Shown in pieces: positions 11,113 through 23,189 of a stretch of 64,000 bases of DNA (position 1 is the stretch's first letter; every line of letters begins with the position of its first letter). This DNA is from Mantis religiosa (lineage: Eukaryota > Arthropoda > Insecta > Mantodea > Mantidae), in contig CM060951.1 of assembly GCA_030765055.1 (NCBI GenBank), positions 49,228,291 through 49,292,290 on the forward strand, given 5' to 3'. A program made the position numbers and the translations under genes. Under the pieces are notes generated by a model. The model searched no databases and had not been told where the DNA came from. It worked only from the letters and a program-made list of their open reading frames with translations.

Positions 11113-12329
11113 ACGGATTTCAAAGCATTCACATTGAAACTCAAATCTCTCATTAAATTGTACTTCTAATTTTCTTTAAATTCTCTTAAATTGTGCTTAA
11201 ATCTGTCTGGTAACATATACAATGCATACTTCAACAAGATTTTTACTAATCTTTTTAGGGATATCGGAGGTAGCGTTTTAAGGCTACTAGGTAAGATGAG
11301 GAGCTGCGCAGTTTCACGAAATTTCACAATCTTCCAGATAAAACCTCACAGGATATACATTTAAAAGGTCTTATCGAAGCACTATACACTAAACAGCATT
11401 GTTCTAGAATGAAAACTGTCAGAAAACGAACTAAATGCATTTCGAGTTTTCATTGCTTTGTTACTTTCTTGCTGAAAGTTAGTCGGTAGCCAAGCTTTTT
11501 GTAGTTTGTATGTTATAGAAAAAAGAGAGTTATCAATTTGTCTCGAGTCATGTTCGTGGAAAACTGCCGATTCATATGAGGGGTAAGAAGTCAGCTCCAA
11601 CAAGATATCTGATGTAATTGAGAGAATACATCAGCACTTCGTATCATTTCCGATCCAATTGCCACATTATGCACGACAGGAAATTCAATAATGCATCACA
11701 TCAGAACGGTAGCTGAAACTCTTGTCTCCCTTTCTTTCACCTCGTTCGCTTTTCTTGATTGTATAGCTTCATCGTAGCGACATCGAAGCCCCCGTTAGCC
11801 CAAATTACCTTACATTTTCTATCACGTAACCAGAATTCACCGGAAAGACATCCAGTGCACCCTGACTATAAAATAAAAGTTGTTAGAAAACATGTCTGTA
11901 TGCCCGTGTGTATGTACGTGTGTGTTTTAACATTACAAATAAAAACGAATTTTTGGATCAATATATTACAATGATAATAGAGAATATTAAAAGAGATAAG
12001 TTTTCACGAACTGAACAAGTTTGGAGTTACATGGAATTAATTATTTACACACCCAACTAAACGCAATTAAAGCGAATTACTATTGTGCTATGGTCCACTA
12101 GTGCAATTTCGAAAATTATATTAAAATTACAAGCAACATGTAATATGGCTTATATTGCAGTACGCCAATTGAAATAATATACCCTGGCGAAAAAAAGGGA
12201 ATTTGCATTATTCAGATTCTAGATTAAAGATAAGGGCCATGGATGAACTATATTGTACTGAACATGAGGGAAAAAAAGTTACATATGACTTCTTTTGGCA
12301 TCATCATCATGGTATAAGCCTTGTGGCCC
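11113..12329. other. Unassigned AT-rich stretch
   Basis: No gene or repeat recognised. Confidence 0.5.
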
Positions 12330-12900
12330 GTTCCGACTTCAAGGAAATTGATCGGACCATCTCATTCGTGGCCTGCCAACATTTCTTCTACCTACAGGTT
12401 TATACTTGTATACTATTTGTGGTGTACGATCTTCGGTCATTCTCTGCACACGATCTTGCCATTTTGCCTGTAGTCAATGATTGTTTCATTTAGACTCTGA
12501 ATTTCCAATTCTCTTCTAATATCCTCGTTTCTTTTCTTGTCTATGAGTCTATAACCTGCCACCTGTCTCAGAAATTTCATCTCAGTAGCCTCCACTTTCT
12601 TCTGTTGTGAGATAGTCAAGACCCAGTTTTCAGACCCATAAAGCAGGGTTGGGATCACCATTATTTTATACAGTTTTAACAAAGTTTGACGATTACAATT
12701 TTTAAAAGTTCTTTTTATTGTGCCATTGGCATTACTTCCGCGATAATTTCAATTGTCGCTTCAGAAGATCGCAGATAGACACATTTTTCTGTTCCATTTA
12801 TATACCTCAATGGTTATGTCGGTGACCGTTCTCCTTTAGAACATATCGAAGGTGTTAACTCGTATTCGTTGGGTTTTAATCTTGGATTATTCGCACTCTC
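12330..12900 (-). pseudogene. Non-LTR retrotransposon fragment, RT C-terminal region
   Basis: The minus strand at about 12682-12437 encodes LKLYKIMVIPTLLYGSENW, then EATEMKFLRQVAGYR and NEDIRRELEIQSLNETI, matching residue for residue the style of the element at 46425-46766 (LYKTMAIPTLIYGSETWTL, SSEMKFIRAIAGY). This part lies downstream of the YADD active site, so no catalytic motif is present. Sequence on both sides is diverged; edges are approximate and no GAA tail or TSD was found, consistent with an older insertion. Confidence 0.75.
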
Positions 12901-12916
12901 ATTCATACTTACAGAC

Positions 12917-13025
12917 TCTGGGGAAGATGAGGAATTATCCTGGTTGGAGAACCCCCACGCCGGGAACGGAACCCGGGACCAATAGCAAGGCAGGCAGGTG
13001 TTCTAGCGACTGAGCTAAGATAGAC
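12917..13025 (-). mobile_element. SINE-H fragment
   Basis: Shares ttatcctggttggaga, the B-box block GGAACGGAACCCGGGACC and ggcaggcaggtgttcta with the elements at 24797-24901 and 51106-51210. It is a tRNA-like head in reverse orientation and stands alone here without SINE-G. Confidence 0.7.
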
Positions 13026-13190
13026 ACTTGTTGAATGTGTGAAGAACCAAATACTGACATTCTCCCCCTAAATAGTAAAGGGAAATTAGTTACCAAAGTT
13101 GAATTGGAGGCACATCTTCGACGAAGCTGAAGTGTTGAATGTCACCTAATGAAGACGTGTGAGGTTTTTTGTTTTTGTTTTTGTTTGTTT

Positions 13191-13402
13191 GTAATTGACG
13201 TTCTCCAACGTCAAGTCATATCAGACGGTGAATGAAGTGGGTGAAATGATGCTCAAATGAGCCCAGGGTCCAAGAGCTTAGAGTTACCCGGCATTCGTCC
13301 CGAAAAAGACCTTATCCATGTAACTCACCCTGACCAAGATTCGAACTCGGAACGTCTTGAACGTGAGGTTGACATGCTACCATCTACGCTACCGAGGCGG
13401 GC
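13191..13402 (-). mobile_element. SINE-A copy
   Basis: Shows tail gtaattgacgttctccaacg, body gtgaaatgatgctcaaatga, B box GATTCGAACTCGG and head end ctaccgaggcgggc. A T-rich tract adjoins the tail. An imperfect 12-bp flank repeat (aagacgtgtgag / aagaggtgtgag) is the likely TSD. Confidence 0.85.
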
Positions 13403-13854
13403 AAGAGGTGTGAGCTTTAGCATTTGACTTTATACAGAACCTCCTCCTACCAAACGTTCCTGTGCAGGACTTTCCTATTCGAGGTAAACATGGGTGAGAA
13501 TGTTTTTACTGTGCATAATCTTTAAACAGAAAAAAATCTCTAGTTTATATTTACTATGAAGAAGAGGCAAGAAAGGTTTAACTTAAGTGTGTTCGCTGTT
13601 ATATAATTTTTTGAAAACTATGTTTAAAACGTGTTAAATATGTTAACTCATTCTTTGATGACTGTTCTGGCCAAAATAAAAACTACACAGAGAGAAGAAT
13701 GGTATGGCTTCACAGTTTACAGCCCTTGATAGATTGCAATCGATTGTCCATAGATTCACTGCACAAGGACACTATACTTACCATACGATAGAGATTCTGG
13801 AGTCTCCAAAAAGTAGCTTAAGAAAATTAATCGCACTTATACTCTACTCGACCC
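13403..13854. other. Unassigned stretch
   Basis: No feature recognised. Confidence 0.5.
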
Positions 13855-14225
13855 AGGGCGAGAACTACGAGGGGAGCTCCAGTAGGGCATAACCTGTTTT
13901 ATACAACGCCCCCAGTAAGTAAGGGAGTACACCACTTACGCACAATAACTCTTATGCGATGATTATCGATCTAGTTCGGTCGGACCACCAATATTCTAGC
14001 AGGTAATTGCCGGAGATTTTTGGGGTTCACCAATCCTGCCTGGGCCGCAGTGCCAGCCAAGCGTACACAATTATAATGGGAGTTGAGAAGCACAACCTCG
14101 CCGAGACTAACCCAATCTGAATAACTCCCTTCCAGGAGGGGCTCCAGTGTTCAGTCTCTCGCATTCCTGAAGCACCACGAGTGTTGAAATATCGCAACGC
14201 TCGCACCACAGCAGCTGATGGGCTC
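13855..14225 (-). mobile_element. Diverged relative of retroposon C
   Basis: Shares ordered landmarks with the insertion at 51349-51847: CACCACTTACGC, CGATCTAGTTCGGTCGGACC, a cca-atc-gaataactccc block, AGGAGGGGCTC, and CACGAGTGTTGAA near the 5' side. The minus-strand frame begins VRALRYFNTRGAS, comparable with VRALRTLSTRGTS in the copy at 51.8 kb. Divergence is high, so this is either old or a sister family. Confidence 0.6.
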
Positions 14226-14544
14226 GAAACCCTTACCCTGTGAGGATTCCTATGTAGTACATTGGAATATTGGCCAATAGACAGAAAGGTGTTGAAGTTC
14301 AAATAGGGGAAACAGATAAAATGTTGAACTTTAATGAATGCAGGCCAAACATTTTCAAGAACACTGTGATATCTGAAGAAAATAAATCCTTTATAAGACT
14401 TAAAATAGCACGTCACCCAGCAAACCTGAGAGAGTTTTCGTAGTGCAAAGTATCGTTGAAGCAAAGTTGAAAATAGGTTGAAGTTAATTAGCTATTTATG
14501 CTTTAAAAGCCAAATAAATGCTTGGTTTCTTCTGTGATTAACTT
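14226..14544. other. Unassigned stretch
   Basis: No feature recognised. Confidence 0.45.
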
Positions 14545-15140
14545 TCTAGGGGATTAAGTCGATCACATTGATGTTTTGTAATTATGTCACAAGTATAGCA
14601 TCCCCGGGAGGACGGATGAGGAGACAAGAGTGGCCGATCCCAAGGAGTCACGACAGTATAGACCTGTTTGAAACTCTCCGGCAGTGCAACCAGCATCCCT
14701 CCTACCGAGGCCCAATAACAGTCCACAGTCCGGCTTGGAGACCAAGAGGTCGCCGTGAGAGCTGGGAATACTTCCGGCAGGGTTACATAACCGACATCCC
14801 GCCAGCCGCGTTCGTGGAATAGCTCACTAGGCCGGCTCGGAGACCAGAGACTGTCCCACTGGAGGACGAAGATGTCTACCAAGATCATATCATCCTTCCA
14901 TGCAGCGCCAAGATACCCACCGATATGAGAGACCACCAGATGAGAAAAGATGTGAAATGATAATGTAATTGAAATTGAGGAACAGGGAATTTTGGGAGTG
15001 TAATTAACTTACCCGCATTCGCCTGGCGATCGGGGAAACTCCCGAAAAACCAATGGGTAAGGTAGGTCGGTCACGGGAACCGAACCCGGTCCTCTGGAAT
15101 GCGAGCCACAGACAAAAGTGCCTGAGCCATCATGCTTGGT
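14545..15140 (-). mobile_element. SINE-E copy
   Basis: On the minus strand, a tRNA-like head (GATGGCTCAGGC; B box GGGTTCGGTTCCC) near 15140-15070 is followed by CGCCAGGCGAATGCGGG, a T-rich CATTTCACATC block, and CTGTCGTGACTCCTTGGG, then CCTCCCGGGGATGC. These are the SINE-E landmarks also seen at 8921-9440. At nearly 600 bp it may be close to full length. Confidence 0.7.
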
Positions 15141-16436
15141 ACATTTTGCCCGAAGTAATATATTATCTCTTTCGGTTTACTAATACAAAACTCATTCTAT
15201 AAAGAGAACTTGCCCCGACATTTAAGATAATATAATATTACCTCATTCGTTAAACAGATATCTTAAACGTATGATATTTTAATCAAAATTAGGCCCCTTT
15301 TTGAGAAAAAAAAAGAAATAACCAATATTTACTTATGTAGAAGAGTTAGAGTGGGAAAACTTCCTTGAAAACTTTTATGTCGTAACCTTGAAAGATGCTG
15401 AACTTAAATAAGAGGTTCTATATTAACCAACTTATCGTTTTTGGGTAATTGCTATTCACAGAAACATAGATGCAGGCACAAATACAATATGTTCTTTATT
15501 TTTTGGATTCAGACACTGCTGTGTTTTTAATGCAGAAACACATTTATTTCTCTTTGACACTCAATGAGACCTAAGTCACCAAATATTGTACCCAAAGTTA
15601 TGGTGGAAGTACCATCTATGGAATTAACAGCTTCACACAGTTCTATTCACACCATAGAAGTTCAGTACTTCCTTACTGGTAAAACAAGACTGTCGAGAGG
15701 TCATCAAAGTTGTGTTTTTCCAAGAACGTGGCATTGGATGCAAAAAATCACAATCCACCACATTTTCTGAAAGTTTCGACTTTTTCTTTTGTGGTATATG
15801 ATAATAAATAAATTAATTAATGAATAAATAAATAAAAACAAACAAATAAATAAACAAATAAATAAATGAAACAAGTAAATGTTGTACAGTTAAAACTAAG
15901 AGATTAAAAGTTGCTTCAACATGGCAGCTCTGGAAAAATGCCTTCTCTGTGTGTACAGTACATTACAAATTAACACCATATAGTCAATAGCATAAACGTA
16001 CGCAAAATAACTCGTATTGCAGGCCTATGAGAAAAAGAAGAAAAGAAACCGACAGGGAAGTTCCGCTTCTAGAAGGGAAAGGAGAAGCGTTGTCACACGG
16101 CAGCTCATGATGATGTCATGAATCTACTTTTTACGTCAACTACTGTACTCCTCACATGAAAATGTCAACAAGGCTTAGACCTCATAGAAAACATACCATT
16201 TTGCGTAAGCTGTGCTGGGATACTGGTGTTAAGCGTATCGCAGATTCACTACACCACATTCTCGTGAGAGTAATATATTACATCTACTCTCCAAGAACAA
16301 CAACGTTTCCTTATATTTTATCACTAAATACGTCGGTGGTTTCCTATTTCAAAAGAGACCTTTGGCTAGAAGTTTCCCGGAATATACTTTCCTGCAAAAT
16401 TTAGAAATAGTTTTCCTTAAAATATATGAGAGCAAT
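15141..16436. other. Unassigned stretch with AAAT-type microsatellite
   Basis: An imperfect AAAT/AAAC repeat lies at about 15802-15868. Nothing else was recognised. Confidence 0.5.
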
Positions 16437-16830
16437 AACCTCTGAGACTCCATTTGGGAAGTGCGGGTTTGATTCCCGACGACCGTCCGTTCTGATAATG
16501 GACTTCGTGGTTTCTCTGGGTAGATAAGTGAATACTAAATAATCTATTGCGATTTCTTTTTCATCAGCTCTCGATGACGGTGTCGAAAGATGACTTTGAT
16601 ATATGTTCAAAGGAAAGAGTGCTCCCATTAGACACTAGAGGGCCACATTGTAATCTCCAGGACAGGAATGGATTTTTGAGCCTGGAATTGTTAGATACGT
16701 CCGCGCTCGGTGTGATGTCTGCCTGTGGTCTGTAGCGTCCTGTAGTTGCTTCTCTTCATCCATTCCTTCTGAGGATGGCAGTCACAAGTACGTCTAAGGG
16801 GTGAGCTGTAATTCTGTGTCAAACCCTACC
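16437..16830 (+). mobile_element. SINE-E-like fragment
   Basis: A B-box block, gggaagtgcgggtttgattc, resembles the SINE-E head (gggaagtccgggtttgattc at about 8963). The downstream body is diverged. It may be an old copy or a sister family. Confidence 0.45.
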
Positions 16831-17038
16831 CTTAATTTATAAAGAACTCTGCTGTTCTCACAGATTACTAAGAAATCCATAAATTTGTTTTAGGACTCAT
16901 CATAGAACTCGGATTCATACGCACTATAAAGTAAGAATATATGGATGCATTTATGCACTAAAAGTCTGCTAAATATGCTCTAAAACGTTATAATATGCAT
17001 TTTAAATAAAATACGTTACTTAAAATTTCTCATATTTA

Positions 17039-17926
17039 CGAGGGCTGTTCAATAAAGAAAGATCATAATTTTTCGCACTAAAATTCAGTCTTATTATATT
17101 CTGTTAGCTTAATGTGAAACAAACACGCCGTAGTAGTTTCATTGTTGGTACTCTTGGTTCCCGCCTGTGAGAACCAGGCAAGTTCAGACATGTTCAGTAT
17201 CGCCTACCGCTGCAATGGAGGTAACACGCGAGGAACAATATGCGGCTTTGAAATTCTGCTTTCATCTCAACAAATCTTCAGTTGAGGTCTATACAATGTT
17301 ACAGGAGGCATATGAAGAGTCTGTTGTTCCCTACTGCACAGCTCGAAGGTGGTTTAAAATGTTTTAAGAGGGAAGACAATCAATTTCAAAGGAAGGTGGA
17401 ACAGGTGGTCCATTTACCGCTCTTACGGAAAAAAACTTCAACACTGCTGCTGCCATAGTGAGAGAGGATCGACGAATTACCTTAAGATTACTTTCTGAAA
17501 TACTGAACATTTCATTGGGTGCCACATTTCCGTGAAGCAGGCTGGATGCTGTACCACGATAATACGCGGCCGCATATTGCCAATGTTGTTGCTGAATATC
17601 TTGCAAAATTCAACGTGAAGTGCATCCCTCACCCTCTCTATAGTCCGGATTTAGCACCATGTAACTTTTTTCTATTCCCTAACTTGAAGAAACGCCTTCG
17701 TGGGAGGCATTATCCATCATTAGAAGCAGTGGTGAAGGCTGCGGAGGCGATTTTGAAGGATATCTCAAAAATGGTTTCCAGCATGTCTTTGAAGACTGGC
17801 AGAAACGCTGGGACAAGTACATCGTATTCACAGGAGACTATTTTGACAAGTACTATCAAAATTATGTGGATGAGTAAAGGTACGTTGTCAAAAAAGTTGT
17901 GATCATTCTTTATTGAACAACCCTCG
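17039..17926 (+). mobile_element. Mariner element 1, internally deleted
   Basis: Bounded by inverted terminal repeats beginning cgagggctgttcaataaaga, with a TA dinucleotide on each side (17037-17038, 17927-17928), the standard mariner target duplication. At 888 bp it is about 400 bp shorter than the 1286-bp copy at 44175-45460. Confidence 0.95.
17215..17902 (+). pseudogene. Mariner transposase, internally deleted
   Basis: Transposase of the Tc1/mariner superfamily, which cuts and reinserts the element at TA. The ATG at 17215 opens the paired-like HTH domain (VTREEQYAALKFCFHLNKSS, then TARRWFKMF). A TAA after that and an internal deletion near 17515 remove the region with the first catalytic aspartate. 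The C-terminal half is readable: MLYHDNTRPHIANVV holds the second aspartate. The third site reads YSPDLAPCN, where family members have D, so a catalytic residue is changed to N. The stop is TGA at 17900-17902. Non-functional on three counts; cross-mobilisation by an intact relative could still be possible because both ends are present. Confidence 0.95.
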
Positions 17927-18067
17927 TATTAATCTTGAAGTAATCATATAGTAAATTCTTAAACATAGTCAGTAATAATTAATATTTATTACTCCCTCTT
18001 TCAGTATATTTTAGTATTAGTCGTGTTTATTGCAATTAACAAATATTTTTCACCAAAAATAAGATCT

Positions 18068-18212
18068 TAAGCTTTCCTGAATATACTCAAGTTCTTTCCG
18101 GGAAGCCAGCCAGCTGGAAAGACGATTAGGAATCGACGTTTCGGGAGTATGCATCTCTCCCATCATCAGGATATCATATATCATATTTGTCTTTTCACCC
18201 GAGAAGAACTTG
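18068..18212 (-). mobile_element. Penelope-like element noncoding fragment
   Basis: Shares with 28690-28775 the string of landmarks ctcaagttctt, gggaag-cagccag, aaagacgattagaaatcgacg-type text and catctctcccatcatcagg. This block sits directly downstream of the GIY-YIG-like coding end at 28.7-29.2 kb. A second ctcaagttcttctcgg-type segment follows in inverse orientation at about 18195-18213. Confidence 0.55.
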
Positions 18213-19107
18213 AGTAAATATTTTTCACCGTTTTCTGGAAGAAACGATTTTATTCTGTCACTTAAAATGATTTTATATTTATATGAATTTGTAGGTGCTG
18301 TGTAATCTACATTTTGTTGTTGTAGGGCACCTATAACAATGGCATAAAATAATATTCTTTAAATATGCATTTATATGTGCTATAAAACTTCCGTAATAAA
18401 CTCCTTAAAATGTGGAACAAATTTGTTACTTACATGCATATGTTTATTTATCAGGAATATAACATGCAACTCCACTCATCACATTTCCCTCTCTATTCTC
18501 ATTATTTGAAGCTTTTCATACCCTACTTCATTCTATGAATGTTAACTTATCGTTTGCAGCTGGGTAATATTAATCTATATTTTAATGTCGCGTCAATTAC
18601 TGATTGTAATTCAGTTGTGCTCGTATGCGGCTGAGGATTCTCCACTCGTATTAAAAGGAATGGAAATAAAGTGCTATATTTGAATTTCGATTCGGCCGCT
18701 GAGTGCAAATACGATCTGGGGAGGAAAAAATCTCATGTGCTGCATTCAAGTGGCTTCCTCTACTCCCTGCTGCATTAGTTGTCCTCGCAAAGGTCCTTAT
18801 GACACTCAAATAAATTTCCTGAGATATAAACAAAGGAGAGTCATACCACAGGAGGGGAAAGACACCTCTTACTCCGTTAAAGTTAGATTTTTGTTTCTTG
18901 TTTTTTAATTTAAAAGTAATGAACTCCACAGAAATATTTAAATGGGTACTTATTGAAAAGCTATTCAACAGTTCTATTCGAACCTACAAAAGGTACATAA
19001 GCATTCTATTTAAAGTAAGAAAGTTGTCATCATTTCCGGTTAAACCGGAAATTAAAGTAAGGTTATGTCCCCTCTATATGACTAAAATAACTTCGTTCAT
19101 TGAGTGT
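18213..19107. other. Unassigned AT-rich stretch
   Basis: No gene or named repeat recognised. Confidence 0.5.
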
Positions 19108-19349
19108 GTTGTGTAGTGTTTAGCGTCCGCTTTTATTACATACGGCACCGCAGGCGGTGACACTGATGATGCACGAGATGAAGATGGAGCACCGGTGGAA
19201 TAAGATGGCGAGGGAAACCGGAGGTCCCGAAGTAAACCCGCCCCAGCAGCCTAATGTCCACCAGAAATCTCACTTTGCGGTGGCCTGAGATCGAACCTAG
19301 GCCACCCTGGTGAGAGTCGAGCAGTCTAACCACTCAGCCACAGCGCGGC
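19108..19349 (-). mobile_element. SINE-B copy
   Basis: On the minus strand, the tRNA-like head reads GCTGTGGCTGAGTGGTTAGAC (A box, of the type found in Ser/Leu tRNAs) and GGTTCGATCTC (B box). The body has aaagtgagatttctggtgga, ccaccggtgctccatcttca and ends gtaataaaagcggacgctaaac. The same plan occurs at 24988-25228. A SINE-A lies directly against its head. Confidence 0.85.
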
Positions 19350-19360
19350 CTCGTGCAATG

Positions 19361-19601
19361 AGTTTTTTTTAAATTTACCTCCTCCAACGTTAACACATAT
19401 CGAACGATGAATGGAATTGGTGAAATGATGCTCAAATGAGCCCAGGGTCCATAGAGCTTAGTGTTACCCGACATTCGTCTTTCAAGATAAGGAAAAAACC
19501 CCGGAAAAAGCCTTATTCAGGTAACTCACCCTAACCGAGATTCGAACTTGGGACCTATTAAACGTGAGGCAGACACGCTAGCTCCACAGTACCGAGGCGG
19601 G
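19361..19601 (-). mobile_element. SINE-A copy with 11-bp TSD
   Basis: Flanked by perfect repeats ctcgtgcaatg (19350-19360 and 19602-19612). Contains the standard SINE-A body, B box GATTCGAACTTGG and head accgaggcggg. It inserted immediately next to the SINE-B head. Confidence 0.95.
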
Positions 19602-19699
19602 CTCGTGCAATGCCTTTCGTGTTAATCAGCCACATGTTATTCAAAAGTTATTTAGGCGATGCGGTAGCAATAGCTTCCTCAGATTCAGACATATCATAT

Positions 19700-20114
19700 T
19701 GTCGCGAAGCCGTTATCTACGATTGCGCGGCTTGTGTACACAAAGAGCCGGAAAATAAAGATAGCTGAGATAAAGGACTTGCCGGCATAGATTAAGCTAC
19801 GCTTCTAGAAGGTGATAGAATATTCGGTTTCTTTATTGTTCTGGAACAGTCTCAAACTTATCAATGAGGTATTTAAGAAGGCGACGATTCGCCAAGAGTC
19901 AGTCGTAGGCAGTAAACAGCTGTAGAGTGTTGTCTTAACGAGAGCTGATGTAATCAGAACGCTATTTGTTATTGTCATCGACCTTGGTAGATTATGGGGT
20001 GGATGTGACGTAATGTTGTTACGTGAGAGCTGAACAGTGTATTTCTACGGAAATAAAGAACATTTAAAATTTCGGCAAATTGGACTTTTAATTCGACGAA
20101 CCCAATAAGTCACA
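19700..20114 (+). mobile_element. Solo LTR (Gypsy-type)
   Basis: A 415-bp unit starts tgtcgcgaag and ends aagtcaca, flanked by a 4-bp repeat, atat (19696-19699 and 20115-20118). Inside are TATTTAAG at 19870-19877, a TCAGTC initiator at 19899, and AATAAA at 20052-20057, so U3, R and U5 are in order. The 3' part (aaataaagaacatt, ttggacttttaatt, cgaaccc, aagtcaca) is shared with the LTR ending at 43233. No internal retroviral genes are present. Recombination between two LTRs is the usual origin. Confidence 0.8.
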
Positions 20115-20118
20115 ATAT

Positions 20119-20814
20119 TTTACATGTTTGTGCTTGTATGTACCTTGTATATGCATGTGCGTTTATGCTGATTTTTCATGATTATTGCGAAATTTAGTAT
20201 AAAATTACTTAGATTCCATTTCGCAAAGAGCTACATGGCACAAATTCCTTCAAGGGTTCTAACGGTGAGAGGGCGAAATAAAAAAAAAGGATCAAAGTAG
20301 GATACTGTACATTTTTGTGAAGAGTGTCTTTTGTTTTCAACAAATATTTACATATATTTACAAATATTTCACATAATGAATATTTATGAAGCTATAACAA
20401 TATTTCCTTATTAATATAAGTTTACGATATATTATGGGTAAGCTGTATCTAGCTATAAGGAAAGATACAGTTTTGTGTAACGTAATTTCGTTCGCTCATG
20501 TTTTAAGTTCTATGTGTATTACGAAAACAGAACACTGATATTAAACGGTTTTCAAAATATTAAACATATCAAGTTACTTACACAGAGAAGAGAGAGAAAG
20601 AGGGAGATATATGAGATCGAGGAGGTGGAAAGGGGCAGTGAGGGAATGTTACAACAAGAAAGGAATATTGAAAGACAAGAAGAGTGGTGTGGGGTATTCT
20701 CTTGGTGAAGCCTTTTGGTGTGGTATGGCAGAATGGTTAAGGATTACGTGTCGGTGAGCAAGAGTACTCTCTCAGGGGTCCAGCAGTTATCACCAGCCAA
20801 TGAAAAGTCCTGCT
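20119..20814. other. Unassigned stretch
   Basis: AT-rich with a purine-rich patch near 20580-20690. At about 20716-20770 a weak tRNA-like A box (atggcagaatggttaagg) is visible but no B box or repeat partner. Confidence 0.45.
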
Positions 20815-20825
20815 TCAATTTCCTG

Positions 20826-21072
20826 TTTTTTTTTTTTTTGGTAATGTACGTCCTCCAACGTTAAGTCATCTCAGACTATGAATGAAATGGGTGAAATGAT
20901 GCTCAATGCGTCCGAGGTCCACGGAGCTCTGTGTTACCTGAAATTAGTCTTTCAGGATAAGGGAAAACCCCGGAAAAAACCGTATCCAGGTAACTCACCC
21001 TGACCCAGATTCGAACTCGGGACCTCTTGAACGTGAGGCAGACATGCTATCATCTACGCTACCGAGGCGGGC
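20826..21072 (-). mobile_element. SINE-A copy with 11-bp TSD
   Basis: Flanked by perfect repeats tcaatttcctg (20815-20825 and 21073-21083). It has a T15-type poly-T (the poly-A tail on the other strand), then ggtaatgtacgtcctccaacg, the body, B box GATTCGAACTCGGG and head ctaccgaggcggg. Confidence 0.95.
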
Positions 21073-21083
21073 TCAATTTCCTG

Positions 21084-21822
21084 TGGATTGTTTATTCCCA
21101 CAGATCTTACTTGCCTGGTTGCTCGAGTTTTCTCACTTGCTCTTACTCTCGTTGCGTCGCCTTGTATCTTTGAGAATACTTAATCCACCACTTGAAATCT
21201 AACTCCACTGTTACGTCGCCATCGGATATTAAACTAACGCGTCTTCTGCCTTTCGTTGTAACCAACCGAGTGACGCTTCTCACCTTGCCCTACTCTCGGC
21301 TTCCTCTTAGATTTGTTTGTCTATCTCCACCCTTTTTCTATTTGTTATCTATTTCACGCCTATCACATGGTTTACGCTAAGTTTTACTGGGGGAGTTTCT
21401 TTCTACGATGTTACCCTAGTGGCCATTTCCATTCACCGTCAACTGTGCAGCAGTCATGGGTCCACCCCCTAAAGTTGTATGACACCTTGGAGTCATAGCG
21501 GTACAGCATCCTGCCTCTACATATTTTCTTTAAACCTTGTTATTGTCTGAGGCTCCGTGGTGGTGCTGGAATTTTGGGCTTCTATTGTCCTATTGTTTAC
21601 GTATCCGGCCTCGTCTGCCCGTTCTAGCTTAAGGCAACCTTTTTCATTATATTTATTTCATTTGCACGTTATTCCTATTAAAATATTTACTTTATTTGTT
21701 ATATCATATATTCCCAATTGCTTATTAATAATTTATATGGTTTTATCCTCCCTTTCTTACATCCTTCTCTCGAAAACCTGTGGTTTCTGCTTCAAGAGGG
21801 GAAGAGAAATAGAAAGGGAGCT
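21084..21822. other. Unassigned stretch left of the duplication
   Basis: T-rich with no recognised gene. The right edge is purine-rich and grades into the first sequence that can be aligned with copy 2. Confidence 0.5.
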
Positions 21823-22329
21823 CAAGAGACAGATGGACAGGAAAAATAAGGAGGAAATAGCAATGAAAAAAAAAAGAACAATTTTATGACAGCTATTTAC
21901 AGGCGTAATTATGATAACTATTGAATTTTTCAATCTGGCTCTACCTTTCCAAAGCGCATATCGTGAACGCAGCGTCATTGAATGCTTCCGAAGTTTTAAG
22001 AATCGAACACACATCAAACACAAACACAAACACATTATATAATTGAGAAAGAAACAAAAATATATTAATATAACCTTTTTGCTATCTCATTTAACTCAAA
22101 GTAAAAAGAAGAATAAAAAGTTATGAGAACAGTAGAGTAGAGAAAGTCATGTGAGTGAACATATATTTTTCCCTGTTTGTTTTCTGGATATTTGAATCTC
22201 TTTTTTATAGGTTTTAATAGGTAATTTATAGTTCTTCAACTTCCGAGCCCTCTTTATAATTCAACATATTCTGAATTTGTGCAGATCAATTCGCAAACTA
22301 AGTTTTTAGGTTAAGTATTTATAATTTGA

Positions 22330-22761
22330 GCATTTTGCGGTAAGGAAGGATTGGGAAATGTAAGTGCACATTGCAAAGTCGATTGTATTCGCCGCGCGGA
22401 GTGACGCTTTGCTTCCTTCCTATGCGCACGGTTCTACAAGCCATGACATTGATCGACCGACTCTTACCTCAGTCGAGTTGGTCGCGACGGCGCATCCCTG
22501 CGCGTTTACCAGTCGACGCTACTGTGTCCCTAGGTTTTTCCTATCCTATCGTAGAGGTGTTAGAGGGTGCATTCCTACTCGATAATCAGCCAGCACTGTG
22601 CATGTACCCCACCCGCATCAGAGTGACAGGTGTCGTCATGAGGCAAACAACACCGTGAAACAACAAGCGCGGTCATATCTCTCCTCAACGAGCAAGGAAA
22701 CCAGGTTCCTGTCACAGTTTTCCAGTTTCTACACTACCGGCTTGAGGAAAACCTGAGAAAC
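22330..22761 (+). promoter_or_regulatory. GC-rich putative promoter and 5'UTR (copy 1)
   Basis: A CpG-containing block (ttcgccgcgcggagtgacgc; tcgcgacggcgcatccctg) stands out from the AT-rich surroundings and is nearly unchanged in copy 2. It ends at an ATG in good context (aaacATGg). No TATA box is evident. The promoter role is inferred from position and composition. Confidence 0.45.
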
Positions 22762-23189
22762 ATGGCTACGACTTCAGCTGGTAAGTTTATGATATGTGTG
22801 TTATCGATAAGATAGTTGCTTACCGTGCTTCCACGTTGTACCGCCAATATGTCACGCACTGTTGCTTGTCAGCTGTGAAACATCTGTGAGGAGGCAAATC
22901 CTGAGCCACCTGTGTCTGTGTACACCTAACCTATAATTAAAAATCCATGTACTAGAGTAGATAAGGGTCACAATATGGTATAAAATATCGATGTCAATTA
23001 GTGATGCCGCTCTGTATGCTTAAAATAAACATTAGCTGCATCAAATAGATGTTTGCTTTCGCTGTCACATTCTTATTTCTTTGTTTACCTAAGTATTTCG
23101 CTAATTAGGTGTTGTGAGGCAATTCATAGAAGAAAGGACTATGGCCTCAATTACCCAACTACGGTAGCTCGTTATCAGTCGGAGTTCCG
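22762..23189 (+). pseudogene. First two exons of unrecognised gene, frameshifted (copy 1)
   Basis: Exon 1 coding part is 22762-22780 (MATTSAG, last codon split) with donor GTAAGT. A 328-bp intron ends at AG 23107-23108. Exon 2 is 23109-23189 with donor GTAATG. Compared with copy 2, exon 2 has one extra C in the ACC-CAA context (about 23154-23156). This shifts the frame after SIT and brings a TAG four codons later. Either this copy is broken or a homopolymer base was miscalled. I do not recognise the protein and found no later exon. Confidence 0.4.

Noticed and set aside
14027..14936. 145- and 132-codon minus-strand frames as genes
   Set aside because: They coincide with a retroposon C relative and SINE-E and start or end at arbitrary points in these repeats.
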